The notes below the pieces were generated by a model, which was given only the letters and a program-made list of their open reading frames with translations, did not search any database and was not told the origin of the DNA. Shown here one piece after another: positions 1 through 9,875 of a stretch of 35,084 nt of DNA (positions are counted from its first letter, which is position 1; every line of letters begins with the position of its first letter). The translations under genes were made by a program, and so were the position numbers. Source of the stretch: an uncultured Bacteroidota bacterium. GTDB lineage: Bacteria > Bacteroidota > Bacteroidia > Bacteroidales > P3. Where the stretch lies: assembly GCA_902796265.1 (NCBI GenBank), contig CADBOG010000149.1, forward strand, positions 1-35,084, written 5' to 3'.

Positions 1-124
1 GGTTTCAGGTTTCAAGTGGCCTTCGGCCGTTTCAGGTTTCAAGTGGCCTTCGGCCGTTTCAGGTTTCAGGTTTCAGGTTTCAGGTTTCAAGTGGCCTTCG
101 GCCGTTTCAAGTTTCAGGTTTCAA
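1..124. repeat. Composite heptanucleotide array with three GC hairpins
   Basis: From base 2 the sequence is made of 7-nt units GTTTCAG or GTTTCAA (12 copies) in unbroken 7-nt phase, interrupted three times by an identical 13-mer (16-28, 43-55, 91-103) containing GGCC-TTC-GGCC, a small hairpin. The array ends 15 nt before the thioesterase start codon and probably continues to the left of the window. The same heptamer occurs on the opposite strand at 29387-29564. There are no unique spacers, so it is not a CRISPR. Its function is unknown. Confidence 0.9.
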
Positions 125-139
125 GTAATACAATATTAT

Positions 140-550
140 ATGCATACTCTTCCTTTACAATTACGATTTAATGATATCGACATGATGGGGCATATCAACA
201 ATGCTGTCATTATGGAGTTTTTTGACCTCGGCAAGTCAACATATTTTGCAGAGGCTGGATTGCCGGTAAGACCCGATGAGGGCGACTTTTGCGTCATCAT
301 TGTCCATATCGAAGTCGATTTCCATAGCCAGATACGCTGGCAGGATAATATAGCTGTGACCACCCAGGTGGCTAACTGGGGTCACAAAAGTCTGCGTGTA
401 AAGCAGCAGATTATCAATACCGATACGGGTGAACCTTGTGCTACATGCAGCACTGTCATGTCTGGCTATAGCCGTTCGACACATTCCAGTGCCGTTATCC
501 CTGAGGAGGTTAAGGCACGAGTGATGAAATATGATGGTGAATTATCCTAG
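140..550 (+). CDS. Acyl-CoA thioesterase, 4HBT/YbgC-FadM hot-dog family
   Basis: The product has 136 residues, the usual size of a single hot-dog-fold thioesterase. Near the N-terminus (about residues 9-27) it has the family signature RFNDIDMMGHINN, which corresponds to the R-x-x-D-x-D-x-x-G-H-x-N-N motif of YbgC/FadM-type acyl-CoA thioesterases; the second Asp region is the catalytic site in that family. No signal peptide is visible, so it should be cytosolic. Substrate chain length cannot be predicted; family members cleave short to long acyl-CoAs. It starts 15 nt after the heptanucleotide array and its last 9 bases overlap the 3' end of the convergent DUF819 gene. No clear promoter box is seen in the short leader, so the promoter may lie within or left of the repeats. 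Confidence 0.88.
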   Translation: MHTLPLQLRFNDIDMMGHINNAVIMEFFDLGKSTYFAEAGLPVRPDEGDFCVIIVHIEVDFHSQIRWQDNIAVTTQVANWGHKSLRVKQQIINTDTGEPCATCSTVMSGYSRSTHSSAVIPEEVKARVMKYDGELS

Positions 551-1732
551 TGCCAGCAGCAGATGGTAGATGCCTATGCCGAGGTAGTTGCCTAGCATGT
601 AGCCAAGTAGGCCTACGGTTATGCCGAGGACAACTATGTTGCGGTTGTTGAGCAGGGCAGCGGCGAGGGGAACGAATGGGGGTGAGTTGATAAGAGCAAC
701 GCTGCAAACCATCACCGAATCGCCATCGATTTTGAGCAGTTTGGCAAACAAAAATTGAAGGATAAGTGAGCCTAAGATGATGAATCCAAGGTAATAAAGT
801 ATCGGGAGACTTCCGGCAATGTCCATCTCGCGCACGTCGCAGGCTGTGGCGATGGCGAGGCAGAAGACATAGACGCAGTAGAGTCCGAGGTCGAAGGAAT
901 GCTGCTGTTTTTTCATCGGGGGCAGGAAAGAGGCTCCTATGGCGAGTGAGGTAAGCAGCAAGATAAGCACTGTCATGTTGGGGCTTCCATCTTTGGAGGT
1001 GAGGAGGGCAGCAACGTATGAGATGGCAGCAATGAGAACCGTCAGCCCAATGGCCATCAGTGTGGTGCGCAAGAGTGGAGGGCGGAAGGGGTTCGGCTTT
1101 TCTTGTTTTTCGTGATTGTCTTGATTTTCAGTACTATTGTGGGTAATATGCTCTTTGAGGTCTTTGTTTGGAAGGAGTTTGCGGAAGACAGTTTTTCCGA
1201 AGAAGATGACGAAGACAAGATAGAGACCCGTGACGATGAGGTCGTAGCTAGTGATGTAGAGGTATGTCTGATGAGGCATGCCGACGGCCTGTTTGATGGC
1301 ACCCATGTTGGGAATGCCGCCAGTGTAAATGCCTGTAGCGACGGCACATACCTGGGCGAAACCTTTGTAGGTGTCGGGCGTATGGTCGGAAGGCAGGAAG
1401 ATGAAGAAGCCGGCAATGGTGACAATCAGGACGGATGTCAGTCCCGAGAGAAACACCTTGAGGGCTTTGCCGATATGCCAAGAACTCATGTCGCATCCCA
1501 TGAGCATCAGAGGGATGGCAAGGGGGACGGCGATGTTGCTGAAAAGAGTGTTTGTGTCGGTGTCCACATTGAGAATGCCATTGTTCTCGGGGATGAGGTT
1601 GGCGACAGCGAGACCGATGATGTAGAGAACCGTCATGGGACTCACTTTGTCAATCCAGGTCCATCGTTTTGAGAGGCGGACGACGATGAAAGGGACAACG
1701 AGAAGATAGATAATGGTGAATATTGGGTTCAT
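542..1732 (-). CDS. DUF819 family multi-pass membrane protein
   Basis: The product has 396 residues and is very hydrophobic, with about ten or more predicted membrane spans separated by short loops and one charged, Lys/Glu/Asn-rich cytosolic-type loop near residues 195-215. Sequence blocks such as GLAVANL, FSNIAVPLAIPLMLMGCD and GGIPNMGAI match the DUF819 family, which has a symporter-like fold (related to sodium:glutamate and bile-acid symporters) but no established substrate. It starts 12 nt after uvrA, so it is probably the last gene of that transcription unit. It is a possible transporter in the inner membrane; nothing in the sequence shows the substrate. Confidence 0.85.
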   Translation of the reverse strand: MNPIFTIIYLLVVPFIVVRLSKRWTWIDKVSPMTVLYIIGLAVANLIPENNGILNVDTDTNTLFSNIAVPLAIPLMLMGCDMSSWHIGKALKVFLSGLTSVLIVTIAGFFIFLPSDHTPDTYKGFAQVCAVATGIYTGGIPNMGAIKQAVGMPHQTYLYITSYDLIVTGLYLVFVIFFGKTVFRKLLPNKDLKEHITHNSTENQDNHEKQEKPNPFRPPLLRTTLMAIGLTVLIAAISYVAALLTSKDGSPNMTVLILLLTSLAIGASFLPPMKKQQHSFDLGLYCVYVFCLAIATACDVREMDIAGSLPILYYLGFIILGSLILQFLFAKLLKIDGDSVMVCSVALINSPPFVPLAAALLNNRNIVVLGITVGLLGYMLGNYLGIGIYHLLLALG

Positions 1733-1744
1733 TTTCAGAAGAGT

Positions 1745-4606
1745 TTATTTTTTGCAGGCGGAGAGTTCCTCGGCAAGATATTGTCCGGTGTAGTTCTCGG
1801 GATGTTGTGCAAGCTCTTCGGGAGTGCCGTTGAATACCACCTCACCGCCGCGGATGCCTCCGTCAGGTCCGATGTCGATAATCCAGTCGGCAACCTTGAT
1901 GACATCCATGTTGTGTTCGATGACCAGTACGGTATTGCCTTTGTCTACAAGCTTTTGCAGTACTTCGAGGAGGACACGGATGTCCTCGAAGTGGAGTCCT
2001 GTAGTTGGTTCATCTAGGATGTAGAGCGTGTTGCCTGTGTCGGCCTTAGCCAGTTCGGTAGCCAGTTTGATACGCTGAGCTTCGCCGCCGCTTAAGGTTG
2101 TGGATGACTGTCCGAGGGTTATGTATCCGAGTCCCACATCCTTGACAGCCTGCAGTTTGCGAGCGATTTTGGGATAAGGTTCGAAGAATTCTACAGCCTC
2201 GTTGATAGTCATATCGAGAATGTCCGAGATGGATTTGCCTCGGTAGCGGATTTCCAGAGTTTCGCGGTTGTAACGTTTGCCGTTGCATACCTCGCAGTTG
2301 ATGTAGACGTCGGGCAGGAAGTTCATCTCAATGGTTCGAACACCGGCACCCTTGCAGGTATCGCATCGTCCACCGCTGACATTGAATGAGAAGCGTCCAG
2401 GCTTATAACCTCTAATCTTGGCACTGGGGAGCTGGGCAAACAGTTGTCGAATCTCGTCGAAGACTCCGATGTATGTTGCTGGGTTAGAGCGTGGTGTGCG
2501 TCCGATGGGAGCTTGGTCGATTTCGATGACCTTGTCAATAAATTCGATGCCGCTAATGCTGCTATATGGGAGAGGGCGTTTCTGAGAATGGTAGAAGTGC
2601 TGATTCAGAATGGGATGCAGAGTCTCGTTGATGAGAGACGATTTGCCGCTGCCGCTCACGCCAGTGACACAGACGAAAAGACCCAGCGGGATATCGAGAG
2701 TGGCATTCTTGAGGTTGTTGCCGGTGGCACCTTTGAGGATGATATGATTCCGTTTTTTGACACTGCGTCGCTCGGGAATGACGATGTCGCGGATGCGGTT
2801 AAGGTAGTCGCAAGTTACGGTCTTGTGTTTTAGGAACTTGTCGAGAGGACCTGCGGCGACAATCTTGCCACCTCGGACACCAGCTCCAGGTCCGATGTCA
2901 ACCACAAAGTCAGCGCTCAGAATCATGTCGCGGTCATGTTCGACCACTATGACAGAGTTGCCCAGGTCGCGAAGTTCTTTTAGAGCATTGATGAGTTTGC
3001 GGTTGTCACGCTGGTGGAGACCGATGGATGGCTCGTCAAGGATATATAGCACGTTGACAAGCTGGGCACCAATCTGTGTTGCCAGACGGATGCGCTGGCT
3101 TTCGCCACCACTAAGACTTTTAGAACTGCGGTTCAGCGACAAGTAGCCAACGCCGACATCAATAAGGAATTTGGTTCGCGTAGTTATTTCACGGAGTATT
3201 TCGTGAGCCACTTCACGCTTGTTGCTGTCGAGTTTATCCTCAAGTTTTGAAGCCCACTCGTAGAATTCTGTCAGGTTCATCTCTGCCACTTCGCCAATGT
3301 TTTTGCCATCGAGGAGGAAAGCAAGCGACTCCACTTTGAGTCGATGACCGTGACAGGAGGGGCAAGGTACTGTGTTCATGAAGCTTGCGGCCCATTTCTG
3401 GAGCGAGGCAGGTTGCTCGTCGGCCGACATCTCGGCTATATAGTTGGCGATGCCAGGGAATCCGCTGTTATAGCCACTCTCCTCGCTATTGTTCAGTCCG
3501 AGGTAGTCGCTAGTGCCGTAAAGGATGGCGTTCATGGCATCCTCCGAGAGGCTATCTAGAGGGTCGTCGACGGTGAAACCATAACGGCGACCGAGGTTCT
3601 CAAGTTGGCGGTAGAGGTAGTTGGTGGGCGAATATTTGCCCAAGACATCAAGACCGCCGTCGCGGATGCTCTTTTTCGGATTGGGGATAATCTTGTTAAG
3701 GTCGATTTCGGAGACCTCACCAAGGCCGTTACATCTGGGGCAGGCTCCGTATGGCGAGTTGAAAGAGAAAGTGTTAGGTTCGGGTTCGGGATAAGAGATA
3801 CCGGTTTCGGGATCCATCAGCAGGCGGCTGAAATATCGCGGCTTGGGATGAGGAGACTTGGTACCCGTGGGGTCGAGAAGGGGATTGGTGACCACGTTCT
3901 CAAGGATCATAAGCATACCTTTACCGTGTCGGAAAGCCATTTTTATGGCTTCTTCGAGTCGGCGTATGCTTCTGTCGTTGACCTTTACGCGGTCAATGAC
4001 CAATTCAATGTCGTGGGTTTTGTAGCGGTCGACCTGCATATTGTAGGTCAGTTCCTTGATTTCGCCATCCACACGAACGCGGACAAAACCTTTCTTCGCA
4101 ACTTGCTGGAACAGTTCACGATAGTGGCCTTTGCGGCTGCGGACGAGAGGGGCAAGGATGATGATATCCTTCGATTCGAATTCGGAACGAATGATTTCGA
4201 GAATCTGGCTTTCGGAGTAGCGGATCATTTTCTTGCCGCTGACGTGCGAGTAGGCATCCGCCACACGGGCATAAAGAAGACGGACGAAATCGTAAATCTC
4301 GGTGACTGTTCCTACTGTAGAGCGAGGGTTTTTGTTTGTGGTCTTCTGCTCGATGCTGATAACGGGAGAGAGACCATTAATGCAGTCAACGTCAGGACGT
4401 TCCATGTTGCCGATGAAGTGGCGGGCATAGGCCGAGAAGGTCTCCATATAGCGACGTTGACCTTCGGCATAGATGGTGTCGAAGGCCAATGAAGACTTGC
4501 CGCTGCCACTGAGGCCAGTGAAGACTACAAGTTGGTTGCGGGGGATATCTAAGTCAACGTTTTGGAGGTTGTGTTCGCGGGCGCCTAGGATTTCGAGTTT
4601 CTGCAT
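1745..4606 (-). CDS. uvrA: Excinuclease ABC subunit A
   Basis: UvrA (953 residues) is the damage-sensing ATPase of nucleotide excision repair; it loads UvrB onto DNA lesions. Both ABC modules are visible: Walker [10 protein letters not shown] near residue 32 and GVSGSGKSS near residue 645, two LSGGE signatures (LSGGESQR and LSGGEAQR) and two LDEP Walker B motifs ([22 protein letters not shown]). Zinc-type cysteine pairs are seen in CPSC near residue 410 and in CDTC and CEVC in the second half. In the N-terminal finger only the second pair (CPRC, before NGLG) remains; the place of the first pair reads YFSRLLMDP, so this finger probably does not bind zinc as in E. coli UvrA. A 71-nt gap separates it from the upstream transglycosylase gene. 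Confidence 0.97.
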   Translation of the reverse strand: MQKLEILGAREHNLQNVDLDIPRNQLVVFTGLSGSGKSSLAFDTIYAEGQRRYMETFSAYARHFIGNMERPDVDCINGLSPVISIEQKTTNKNPRSTVGTVTEIYDFVRLLYARVADAYSHVSGKKMIRYSESQILEIIRSEFESKDIIILAPLVRSRKGHYRELFQQVAKKGFVRVRVDGEIKELTYNMQVDRYKTHDIELVIDRVKVNDRSIRRLEEAIKMAFRHGKGMLMILENVVTNPLLDPTGTKSPHPKPRYFSRLLMDPETGISYPEPEPNTFSFNSPYGACPRCNGLGEVSEIDLNKIIPNPKKSIRDGGLDVLGKYSPTNYLYRQLENLGRRYGFTVDDPLDSLSEDAMNAILYGTSDYLGLNNSEESGYNSGFPGIANYIAEMSADEQPASLQKWAASFMNTVPCPSCHGHRLKVESLAFLLDGKNIGEVAEMNLTEFYEWASKLEDKLDSNKREVAHEILREITTRTKFLIDVGVGYLSLNRSSKSLSGGESQRIRLATQIGAQLVNVLYILDEPSIGLHQRDNRKLINALKELRDLGNSVIVVEHDRDMILSADFVVDIGPGAGVRGGKIVAAGPLDKFLKHKTVTCDYLNRIRDIVIPERRSVKKRNHIILKGATGNNLKNATLDIPLGLFVCVTGVSGSGKSSLINETLHPILNQHFYHSQKRPLPYSSISGIEFIDKVIEIDQAPIGRTPRSNPATYIGVFDEIRQLFAQLPSAKIRGYKPGRFSFNVSGGRCDTCKGAGVRTIEMNFLPDVYINCEVCNGKRYNRETLEIRYRGKSISDILDMTINEAVEFFEPYPKIARKLQAVKDVGLGYITLGQSSTTLSGGEAQRIKLATELAKADTGNTLYILDEPTTGLHFEDIRVLLEVLQKLVDKGNTVLVIEHNMDVIKVADWIIDIGPDGGIRGGEVVFNGTPEELAQHPENYTGQYLAEELSACKK

Positions 4607-4677
4607 TGTTATTGTTCTCCTTGCCTGGTGAGAGGCACAAGCTTATGGATTTGTTCCGTCGTTAGGCGGAGGAAAGA

Positions 4678-5664
4678 TTACATTTTGGTTATGAAGTTCG
4701 TACCCTTATCGCGGTCGGTGCGGAGTTTGCGGAGGCTCAGGGCATCAGCGGTAGGAAGCTTTACGGTATAGCTCTTGCCAGCCTTGTTGATAAGTTTCTC
4801 CGTTGTAATCCAAGGATTTAGTTCGCGGAAGAGCTTGTAACTGCAACCGTTTTCCTTGGCGAAGGCATAGATGTCGACATTGTGGCCGCTGAGGGTTGAG
4901 GTGCGGGTAGGAATGGTAGGGTATAGGTCGATGGGACGGAGATAAAAGCCGTAGTCCTGAGGATGTTGCATGATTTGTTTCACAGCCAGTATGCGGTAGA
5001 TATAACGGCTAGTCTCGCTGTTGAGGCGAGTGTCATAATAAGAGGCAATGCTTTGTTTTTCAAAATTATTGGACAAGCCTGCAGCGCCGCAGTTGTATGC
5101 CGCAGCCGCAGCTGTCCAGCTTCCGAGGTCGCGGCGTAGCACTTTGAGGAACTGGCAGGCAGCTTCAGTAGCCGCCTCAAGGTTGTTGCGCATATCGATT
5201 TCGTCGCTGATTTCAAGTCCGTATTTTTGACCTGTAGCTTTTATGAACTGCCAGAATCCCTGAGCTTTAGCAGGAGAAGTGGCGTTGGTGAGGCCGCTCT
5301 CGATGACACATAGGTATTTGAAGTCGTCGGGAACGCCATTCTTTTTCAGAATAGGCTCAATGATAGGGAAATAGCGGTGAGCACGTTTGAAATATAGAAC
5401 AGTGCTTGTGTGACCGAAAGTGTTGGCAATCATCTCTCTGTCGAGAGACTCACGCACATAGTACTTGTCCAATGGCACATTCTCGCCACAGAAGTCCATT
5501 GATTCGGGTATTTTGGGACTGTAGATGGCTATTTGTCGAGCCTCAACTGGTATTTTAGGAAAAGGCTCGGGAGAGGCAGCATTCTTGTCTGTTGCACCAA
5601 CAAAAGTAATGATAGTCAGCGCTATGATGGCAGTCGCTAGGAGAATGGATTTTGTCGTTTTCAT
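4678..5664 (-). CDS. Secreted lytic transglycosylase, SLT (MltD-like) family
   Basis: The product has 328 residues and an N-terminal hydrophobic segment (about 7-23) that can serve as a signal peptide or anchor, placing the enzyme in the periplasm. The lysozyme-like SLT domain spans about residues 95-230: the catalytic Glu is E122 in VIESGL, followed by AQGFWQF and AYNCG, the standard motifs of this fold. Such enzymes cleave the MurNAc-GlcNAc bond of peptidoglycan and form 1,6-anhydro-muropeptides. The C-terminal part (about 255-315) looks like a degenerate LysM domain (VDIYAFAKENGCSYKLF, then a V-K-L-P end). Its ATG overlaps the coaBC stop codon (ATGA), so the two genes are translationally coupled. 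Confidence 0.92.
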   Translation of the reverse strand: MKTTKSILLATAIIALTIITFVGATDKNAASPEPFPKIPVEARQIAIYSPKIPESMDFCGENVPLDKYYVRESLDREMIANTFGHTSTVLYFKRAHRYFPIIEPILKKNGVPDDFKYLCVIESGLTNATSPAKAQGFWQFIKATGQKYGLEISDEIDMRNNLEAATEAACQFLKVLRRDLGSWTAAAAAYNCGAAGLSNNFEKQSIASYYDTRLNSETSRYIYRILAVKQIMQHPQDYGFYLRPIDLYPTIPTRTSTLSGHNVDIYAFAKENGCSYKLFRELNPWITTEKLINKAGKSYTVKLPTADALSLRKLRTDRDKGTNFITKM

Positions 5665-6872
5665 ATTATTGAGGCAAGGTGGTTGGCAATGTCTGTGGCT
5701 ACTGCCTGCTTCGATTTGAGGTCTCCGAAGATTATTGAACCATCGCGGTCGATGATGGTCACTTTGTTGGTGTCGTGGCCAAAACCGGCACCCTGGTCAT
5801 GAAGAGAGTTGAGGACGATGAAGTCGAGGTTCTTTTTTGCGAGTTTCTTTTTTGCGTTATCGAGTTCGTTGTCGGTTTCTAATGCAAAGCCCACGAGGCA
5901 TTGTCCATCGCGTTTCATTGAACCTAAAGTGGCAAGAATATCAGGGTTTTGCACAAGATTGATGACCATGCCGTCAGAGTCGTTCTGCTTCTTGATTTTG
6001 TGGTCGGCTTCATGCTCGGGACGGAAGTCGGCAACGGCGGCAGAGAGAATGGCAGCGTCGCACGAAGAGAAATTCTCGGTGGCAGCGTTATACATTTCGC
6101 GTGCCGAAGTGATGTCGATACGGTGGATGCGTGGGGAATTGGTTTTGAGATGGGTAGGTCCTGCAACAAGGATAACCTCTGCACCTCGCGTGGCAAGTTC
6201 TTCAGCTATTGCGAACCCCATTTTGCCCGAAGAGAAGTTGCCTATAAAACGTACAGAATCAATTTTCTCGTATGTGGGTCCGGCTGTTATAAGAACACGT
6301 TTGCCGGCGAAGTCATTTTCGGAATCAACGCTTCGCTCAATAAGCTCCACAATATCCTCAGGTTCAGCCATGCGGCCGTCGCCTACAGTTCCACAAGCCA
6401 ACTCACCGCATGTGCTGTTGATGAAGATGGCCCCATCTTGGCGAAGAGTGGCGGCATTGCGTTGGTAAGCAGGGCTTTCCAACATCTGAGTGTTCATTGC
6501 AGGGCAAACAAAGAGTTTTTTGCGGAACGACAGCAGCAAGGTTGACAAGGCGTCGTCGCCGATGCCGTTTGCCATTTTCCCGATAATGTTAGCCGTAGCG
6601 GGAGCCACAACCATGATGTCGCCCCATTCCTTGAGAGATATATGTTCGGTAGAGTGGGGATTGCGATGGTCGAAAAGCTCGGTATATACCTGATTGCCAG
6701 ATACAGTTTCGAGTGTCAGCTCCGTAACGAATTGCAGTGCATGTTCCGTTACAGCGCAACGGACTTCAGCGCCAGCCTTGACAAGAAGGCGCACGAGCAT
6801 GGGTGCCTTATATGCAGCAATACCACCGCTGATACCAACGATGATATGCTTACCCTTCAATGAGTTAGCCAT
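5661..6872 (-). CDS. coaBC: Bifunctional phosphopantothenoylcysteine decarboxylase / phosphopantothenate-cysteine ligase
   Basis: CoaBC (403 residues) carries out two successive steps of coenzyme A synthesis: CoaB joins cysteine to 4'-phosphopantothenate and CoaC decarboxylates the product with FMN. The N-terminal CoaC flavoprotein has the nucleotide-binding [10 protein letters not shown], the active-site His in STEHISL, the PAMN motif and the substrate-clamp Cys in [12 protein letters not shown]. The C-terminal CoaB domain begins near residue 195 with [12 protein letters not shown], then FSSGKMG and the lysine-rich KIKK loop. It sits 18 nt after the omega-subunit gene, as is common in Bacteroidota, and overlaps the transglycosylase start by 4 nt. 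Confidence 0.97.
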   Translation of the reverse strand: MANSLKGKHIIVGISGGIAAYKAPMLVRLLVKAGAEVRCAVTEHALQFVTELTLETVSGNQVYTELFDHRNPHSTEHISLKEWGDIMVVAPATANIIGKMANGIGDDALSTLLLSFRKKLFVCPAMNTQMLESPAYQRNAATLRQDGAIFINSTCGELACGTVGDGRMAEPEDIVELIERSVDSENDFAGKRVLITAGPTYEKIDSVRFIGNFSSGKMGFAIAEELATRGAEVILVAGPTHLKTNSPRIHRIDITSAREMYNAATENFSSCDAAILSAAVADFRPEHEADHKIKKQNDSDGMVINLVQNPDILATLGSMKRDGQCLVGFALETDNELDNAKKKLAKKNLDFIVLNSLHDQGAGFGHDTNKVTIIDRDGSIIFGDLKSKQAVATDIANHLASII

Positions 6873-6890
6873 GATATGGAGGGTTTGTGA

Positions 6891-7268
6891 TTATTTTTCT
6901 CCTTCGGCAATAGTCTGGTTTTCCATTGCCTCGAGGCGCTGCATGTTCTGGTCCTCTTTGGCAGGATTGCGGAAGTAAATCTCGCCGTCGAGGTATTCCT
7001 GTGTGGCCTGGAGAGTAGGCTTGGGCATCTGCTCGTAGTGGCGAACCACCTCGATTTGTTCGCGGTTCTCGTATACGTCTTCCATAGTGTCGATTCCCGA
7101 CGAGAACTCCTCGATTTTTTTGTGAAGTTCACGTTTCATGTCGCTGGCAATCTGGTTGGCGCGTTTCGAGAGGATGGCGACGGTCTCGTAGATATTGTTA
7201 GTACCCTCGCTGAATTGTGCGGTGTCGCGGGTGATGGTGGTGTTTGTAGGACGGTTCTTTTTTTCCAT
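6891..7268 (-). CDS. rpoZ: RNA polymerase omega subunit, Rpb6/RpoZ family
   Basis: The product has 125 residues and no signal peptide. The segment NNIYETVAILSKRANQIA (about residues 24-41) matches the conserved helix of omega/Rpb6, where bacterial omega has a Y-E-x-V-x-x-A-x-x-R-A-R-Q-I pattern. Omega binds the beta-prime C-terminus and helps RNA polymerase assembly. Placement between bamD and coaBC is the usual Bacteroidota arrangement and supports the call. The C-terminal half (about 70-125) is charged and contains the block EYLDGEIYFRNPA, typical of the longer omega proteins of this phylum. Confidence 0.85.
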   Translation of the reverse strand: MEKKNRPTNTTITRDTAQFSEGTNNIYETVAILSKRANQIASDMKRELHKKIEEFSSGIDTMEDVYENREQIEVVRHYEQMPKPTLQATQEYLDGEIYFRNPAKEDQNMQRLEAMENQTIAEGEK

Positions 7269-7336
7269 TTTATGATGATCAATTAATCTGTTTTTCTGTC
7301 AATTGTTTGTCAAATAACCAATACTCTTAAGGTCTG

Positions 7337-8137
7337 TCAATTTAGTTTAGCCAGTTCTGCTTTGCATCTGTTGTAGATGTTCTGGCAATCACTCATATAT
7401 TTCGAATTGTTGAAAGTTGCGGCGAATTTGTCGAAGTTGTTAACCACTTGTTGCAGACGCTCTTTCATCTTGTCCTCACGGCTATTGATTGCATATTCGA
7501 ATCCGGCCTTGATGATGGTATACATAGCCTCTTCCCTGTTAGGCGAATCGGGATAGAGGTTCAGGAAGTTAGTAAGAGCCACAACGGCAGCGCGATAAGA
7601 TTCAGTATTGTAATAACCGATTGCGATTTCGAAATCCTTCTGCATCAGTTTGTTTCGCAGTTCGTCGAGATAAGCGTTAGCTTCAGGGATATGAGGGCTC
7701 GAAGGGTAGCGGTCGGTGAATTGCTCCAGTTCGGCAATAGCCTCTTTAGTAGAGGTTTGGTCGAGCGTATGAGATGGAGAATCCATGTATTTGCAGTATG
7801 CCGAGAGGAAAGCGGCATCTTGAGCACGATTAGAGTAAGGGTATCTTTTGGCAAAGGTCTTGAATTGGTATGCTGCCGAGTAGTAATAGGTTGATTTCAG
7901 CAACGACATTCCGTAGTACCATGCGATGTCCTCAGAGTGCTCCGACCCTCTATAGTACATGGCGAGATTTTCAAATAGTTGTCGCGCGCGACTCCATCGC
8001 TCCTCGTTATAATATTTCATTGCAGCATCAAATTTAGCATCATAATCGGTGCTTTTGAGCGTCTTTTCATAGCCGCTACAACTAGATAAGATGCTGATAG
8101 CAAGGAGTATTACGATAATATGTAAAGACTTTTTCAT
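7337..8137 (-). CDS. bamD: Outer-membrane assembly lipoprotein BamD
   Basis: BamD is the essential TPR lipoprotein of the BAM complex that folds beta-barrel proteins into the outer membrane. I start it at the ATG at 8135-8137, giving 266 residues, because this Met leads straight into a lipoprotein signal (MKKSLH, a hydrophobic core, then the SSC lipobox with Cys20). The frame is open 19 codons further upstream, but that extension does not improve the signal peptide and would run across the promoter. The mature part has paired-helix TPR repeats with the patterns YNEERWSRARQLFENL, YYYSAAYQFKTF and YPDSPNREEAMY. It heads the leftward bamD-rpoZ-coaBC-transglycosylase unit. Confidence 0.93.
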   Translation of the reverse strand: MKKSLHIIVILLAISILSSCSGYEKTLKSTDYDAKFDAAMKYYNEERWSRARQLFENLAMYYRGSEHSEDIAWYYGMSLLKSTYYYSAAYQFKTFAKRYPYSNRAQDAAFLSAYCKYMDSPSHTLDQTSTKEAIAELEQFTDRYPSSPHIPEANAYLDELRNKLMQKDFEIAIGYYNTESYRAAVVALTNFLNLYPDSPNREEAMYTIIKAGFEYAINSREDKMKERLQQVVNNFDKFAATFNNSKYMSDCQNIYNRCKAELAKLN

Positions 8138-8143
8138 GGGGTG

Positions 8144-8173
8144 CAAAAATACTAATTTTTCTTGATATAACAA
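8144..8173 (-). promoter_or_regulatory. Bacteroidota-type promoter for bamD
   Basis: On the minus strand TATTTTTG (8144-8151) fits the Bacteroidota -7 box TAnnTTTG exactly. It is preceded by TTG (8171-8173) with a 19-nt spacer, the expected spacing to the -33 box. The box ends only 6 nt before the bamD ATG, so the transcript would have almost no leader. Confidence 0.6.
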
Positions 8174-8269
8174 CCACATAACGAAGAGAAGCAAAATTTA
8201 TTGTAAAAAAATTTGGTACTGTAGTGGGAAGTGCGGCAGTGTTGAGATAATGTATTCAGAAAAATAAAA

Positions 8270-8300
8270 TTTGCCGATTAGAATTTATTTCGTACTTTTG
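8270..8300 (+). promoter_or_regulatory. Bacteroidota-type promoter for guaA
   Basis: TTTG (8270-8273), a 19-nt spacer and TACTTTTG (8293-8300) match the Bacteroidota sigma-factor consensus TTTG-N19-TAnnTTTG exactly. The predicted transcript starts a few bases after 8300, giving a leader of about 18-20 nt before the guaA ATG at 8323. No riboswitch would fit in that leader. Confidence 0.75.
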
Positions 8301-8322
8301 TTCTTTCTTTTAATACATTATA

Positions 8323-9849
8323 ATGGACACAATAATTGTCTTAGACTTTGGTTCTCAATACACTCAGTTGATTGCTCGCAAAGTTCGCGAGCTCAATATT
8401 TACTGTGAAATACATCCTTACAACAAGATTCCGGCACTCACTTCCGATGTCAAGGGTGTGATTTTTTCAGGTAGTCCCTATTCTTGCAATGCAGCCGATG
8501 CTCCCGTGCCAGATATGACTGGCATCAAGGGTCGTCTACCGCTTCTTGCTGTATGCTATGGCGCTCAGTACCTCGCCAAATGGGGCGGTGGTTCTGTCGA
8601 GCAGTCGAAGACCAGAGAGTATGGACGTGCCAACCTTCAGTTTGTAGACAATAGCTCGCCTCTGCTCAAGGGCATCCCCATGGGTTCACAGGTATGGATG
8701 AGTCATGGTGACACCATCCAGAGTGTTCCCGAAGGTTATCGCTGCATCTGCTCTACAGACAATGTCAAATATGCTGGATATCAGATAGAAGGTGAGCAGA
8801 CCTACGCTATCCAGTTCCATCCAGAGGTGCATCACTCCGTTGATGGTCTCACGCTTCTGCGCAACTTCGTGGTCGATATCTGTCATTGTGACCAGAGCTG
8901 GACGCCAGAGTCATTTATCGACATGACTGTTCGTCAGATACGTGAGCAGGTAGGCGACGACAAAGTCATACTTGGTCTTTCAGGCGGTGTTGATTCCACT
9001 GTTGCCGCAGTTCTCCTCAATCGTGCCATCGGACACAATCTGCATTGTATTTTTGTCGATAACGGACTCCTCCGCAAGAACGAGTTTCAGAATGTCTTGG
9101 ATTCTTATAAAGACATGGGTCTCAATGTGCGCGGAGTTGATGCCAAGGAGCGTTTCTATAGCGTTCTTGCAGGCGTTACAGACCCCGAGAAGAAACGCAA
9201 GGGTATCGGTAAGACCTTCATTGATGTCTTCGATGATGCTTCGAAAGAGGTTGTCGATGCCAAATGGTTGGCACAGGGAACGATATATCCTGACGTCATA
9301 GAGTCAAGCTCTGTCAAAGGTCCATCGCAGACAATCAAGTCGCACCACAATGTGGGTGGTCTGCCCGACTATATGAAACTCAAGCTTGTAGAGCCGCTCC
9401 GCAGCCTTTTCAAAGACGAGGTGCGTCGTGTCGGCAAGCAGTTGGGTATCAAACAAGAACTGATTGGACGTCATCCTTTCCCTGGTCCCGGTTTGGCAAT
9501 CCGAATCCTTAGCGATGTGACACCTGAGAAGGTTCGCATCTTGCAGGAAGTTGACGATATCTTTATCCAGGGTTTACGTGACAACGACCTATACGACAAG
9601 GTTTGGCAGGCAGGAGCCATGTTGCTCCCCGTTCAGTCGGTAGGCGTAATGGGTGACGAAAGAACATACGAAAGTGTTGTTGCATTACGTGCTGTAGAGT
9701 CGGTTGACGGTATGACTGCCGACTGGTCGCATCTGCCATACGATTTCATGGCAAAGATCTCCAATGAGATTATCAACAAGGTACGTGGTGTGAACCGCGT
9801 TGTGTATGATATCAGCTCCAAGCCTCCTGCAACCATTGAATGGGAGTAA
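8323..9849 (+). CDS. guaA: GMP synthase (glutamine-hydrolysing)
   Basis: GuaA (508 residues) converts XMP to GMP using ATP and ammonia from glutamine. The N-terminal class I glutamine amidotransferase domain has the nucleophile Cys78 in AVCYGAQ and the His-x-Glu partner in QFHPEVHHS. The ATP-pyrophosphatase domain begins near residue 210 with the PP-loop [13 protein letters not shown]. The C-terminal dimerisation/XMP-binding part contains [15 protein letters not shown] and ends in KPPATIEWE, the standard terminus of this enzyme. Length is normal. The gene is the first of a rightward unit and has its own promoter. Confidence 0.98.
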   Translation: MDTIIVLDFGSQYTQLIARKVRELNIYCEIHPYNKIPALTSDVKGVIFSGSPYSCNAADAPVPDMTGIKGRLPLLAVCYGAQYLAKWGGGSVEQSKTREYGRANLQFVDNSSPLLKGIPMGSQVWMSHGDTIQSVPEGYRCICSTDNVKYAGYQIEGEQTYAIQFHPEVHHSVDGLTLLRNFVVDICHCDQSWTPESFIDMTVRQIREQVGDDKVILGLSGGVDSTVAAVLLNRAIGHNLHCIFVDNGLLRKNEFQNVLDSYKDMGLNVRGVDAKERFYSVLAGVTDPEKKRKGIGKTFIDVFDDASKEVVDAKWLAQGTIYPDVIESSSVKGPSQTIKSHHNVGGLPDYMKLKLVEPLRSLFKDEVRRVGKQLGIKQELIGRHPFPGPGLAIRILSDVTPEKVRILQEVDDIFIQGLRDNDLYDKVWQAGAMLLPVQSVGVMGDERTYESVVALRAVESVDGMTADWSHLPYDFMAKISNEIINKVRGVNRVVYDISSKPPATIEWE

Positions 9850-9875
9850 TTTAAAAACATACTAACGTGAACAAT

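Noticed and set aside
1..124. Possible CRISPR array at the left edge
   Set aside because: The repeat units are 7 nt and directly adjacent; there are no unique spacers and no cas genes.
1103..1672. Open frame of 189 codons on the plus strand
   Set aside because: It is antisense to the DUF819 membrane protein; the acidic, low-complexity product is a codon-complement artefact.
3605..4492. Long open frame (295 codons) on the plus strand
   Set aside because: It lies wholly antisense to uvrA, whose conserved motifs are intact; its protein shows no family resemblance.
7269..7336. Small RNA or promoter between bamD and rpoZ
   Set aside because: The 68-nt gap has no TAnnTTTG box on the minus strand and no stable hairpin; cotranscription is simpler.
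8138..8194. Longer N-terminus for BamD
   Set aside because: The extension crosses the consensus promoter and puts 19 extra residues before a complete lipoprotein signal.
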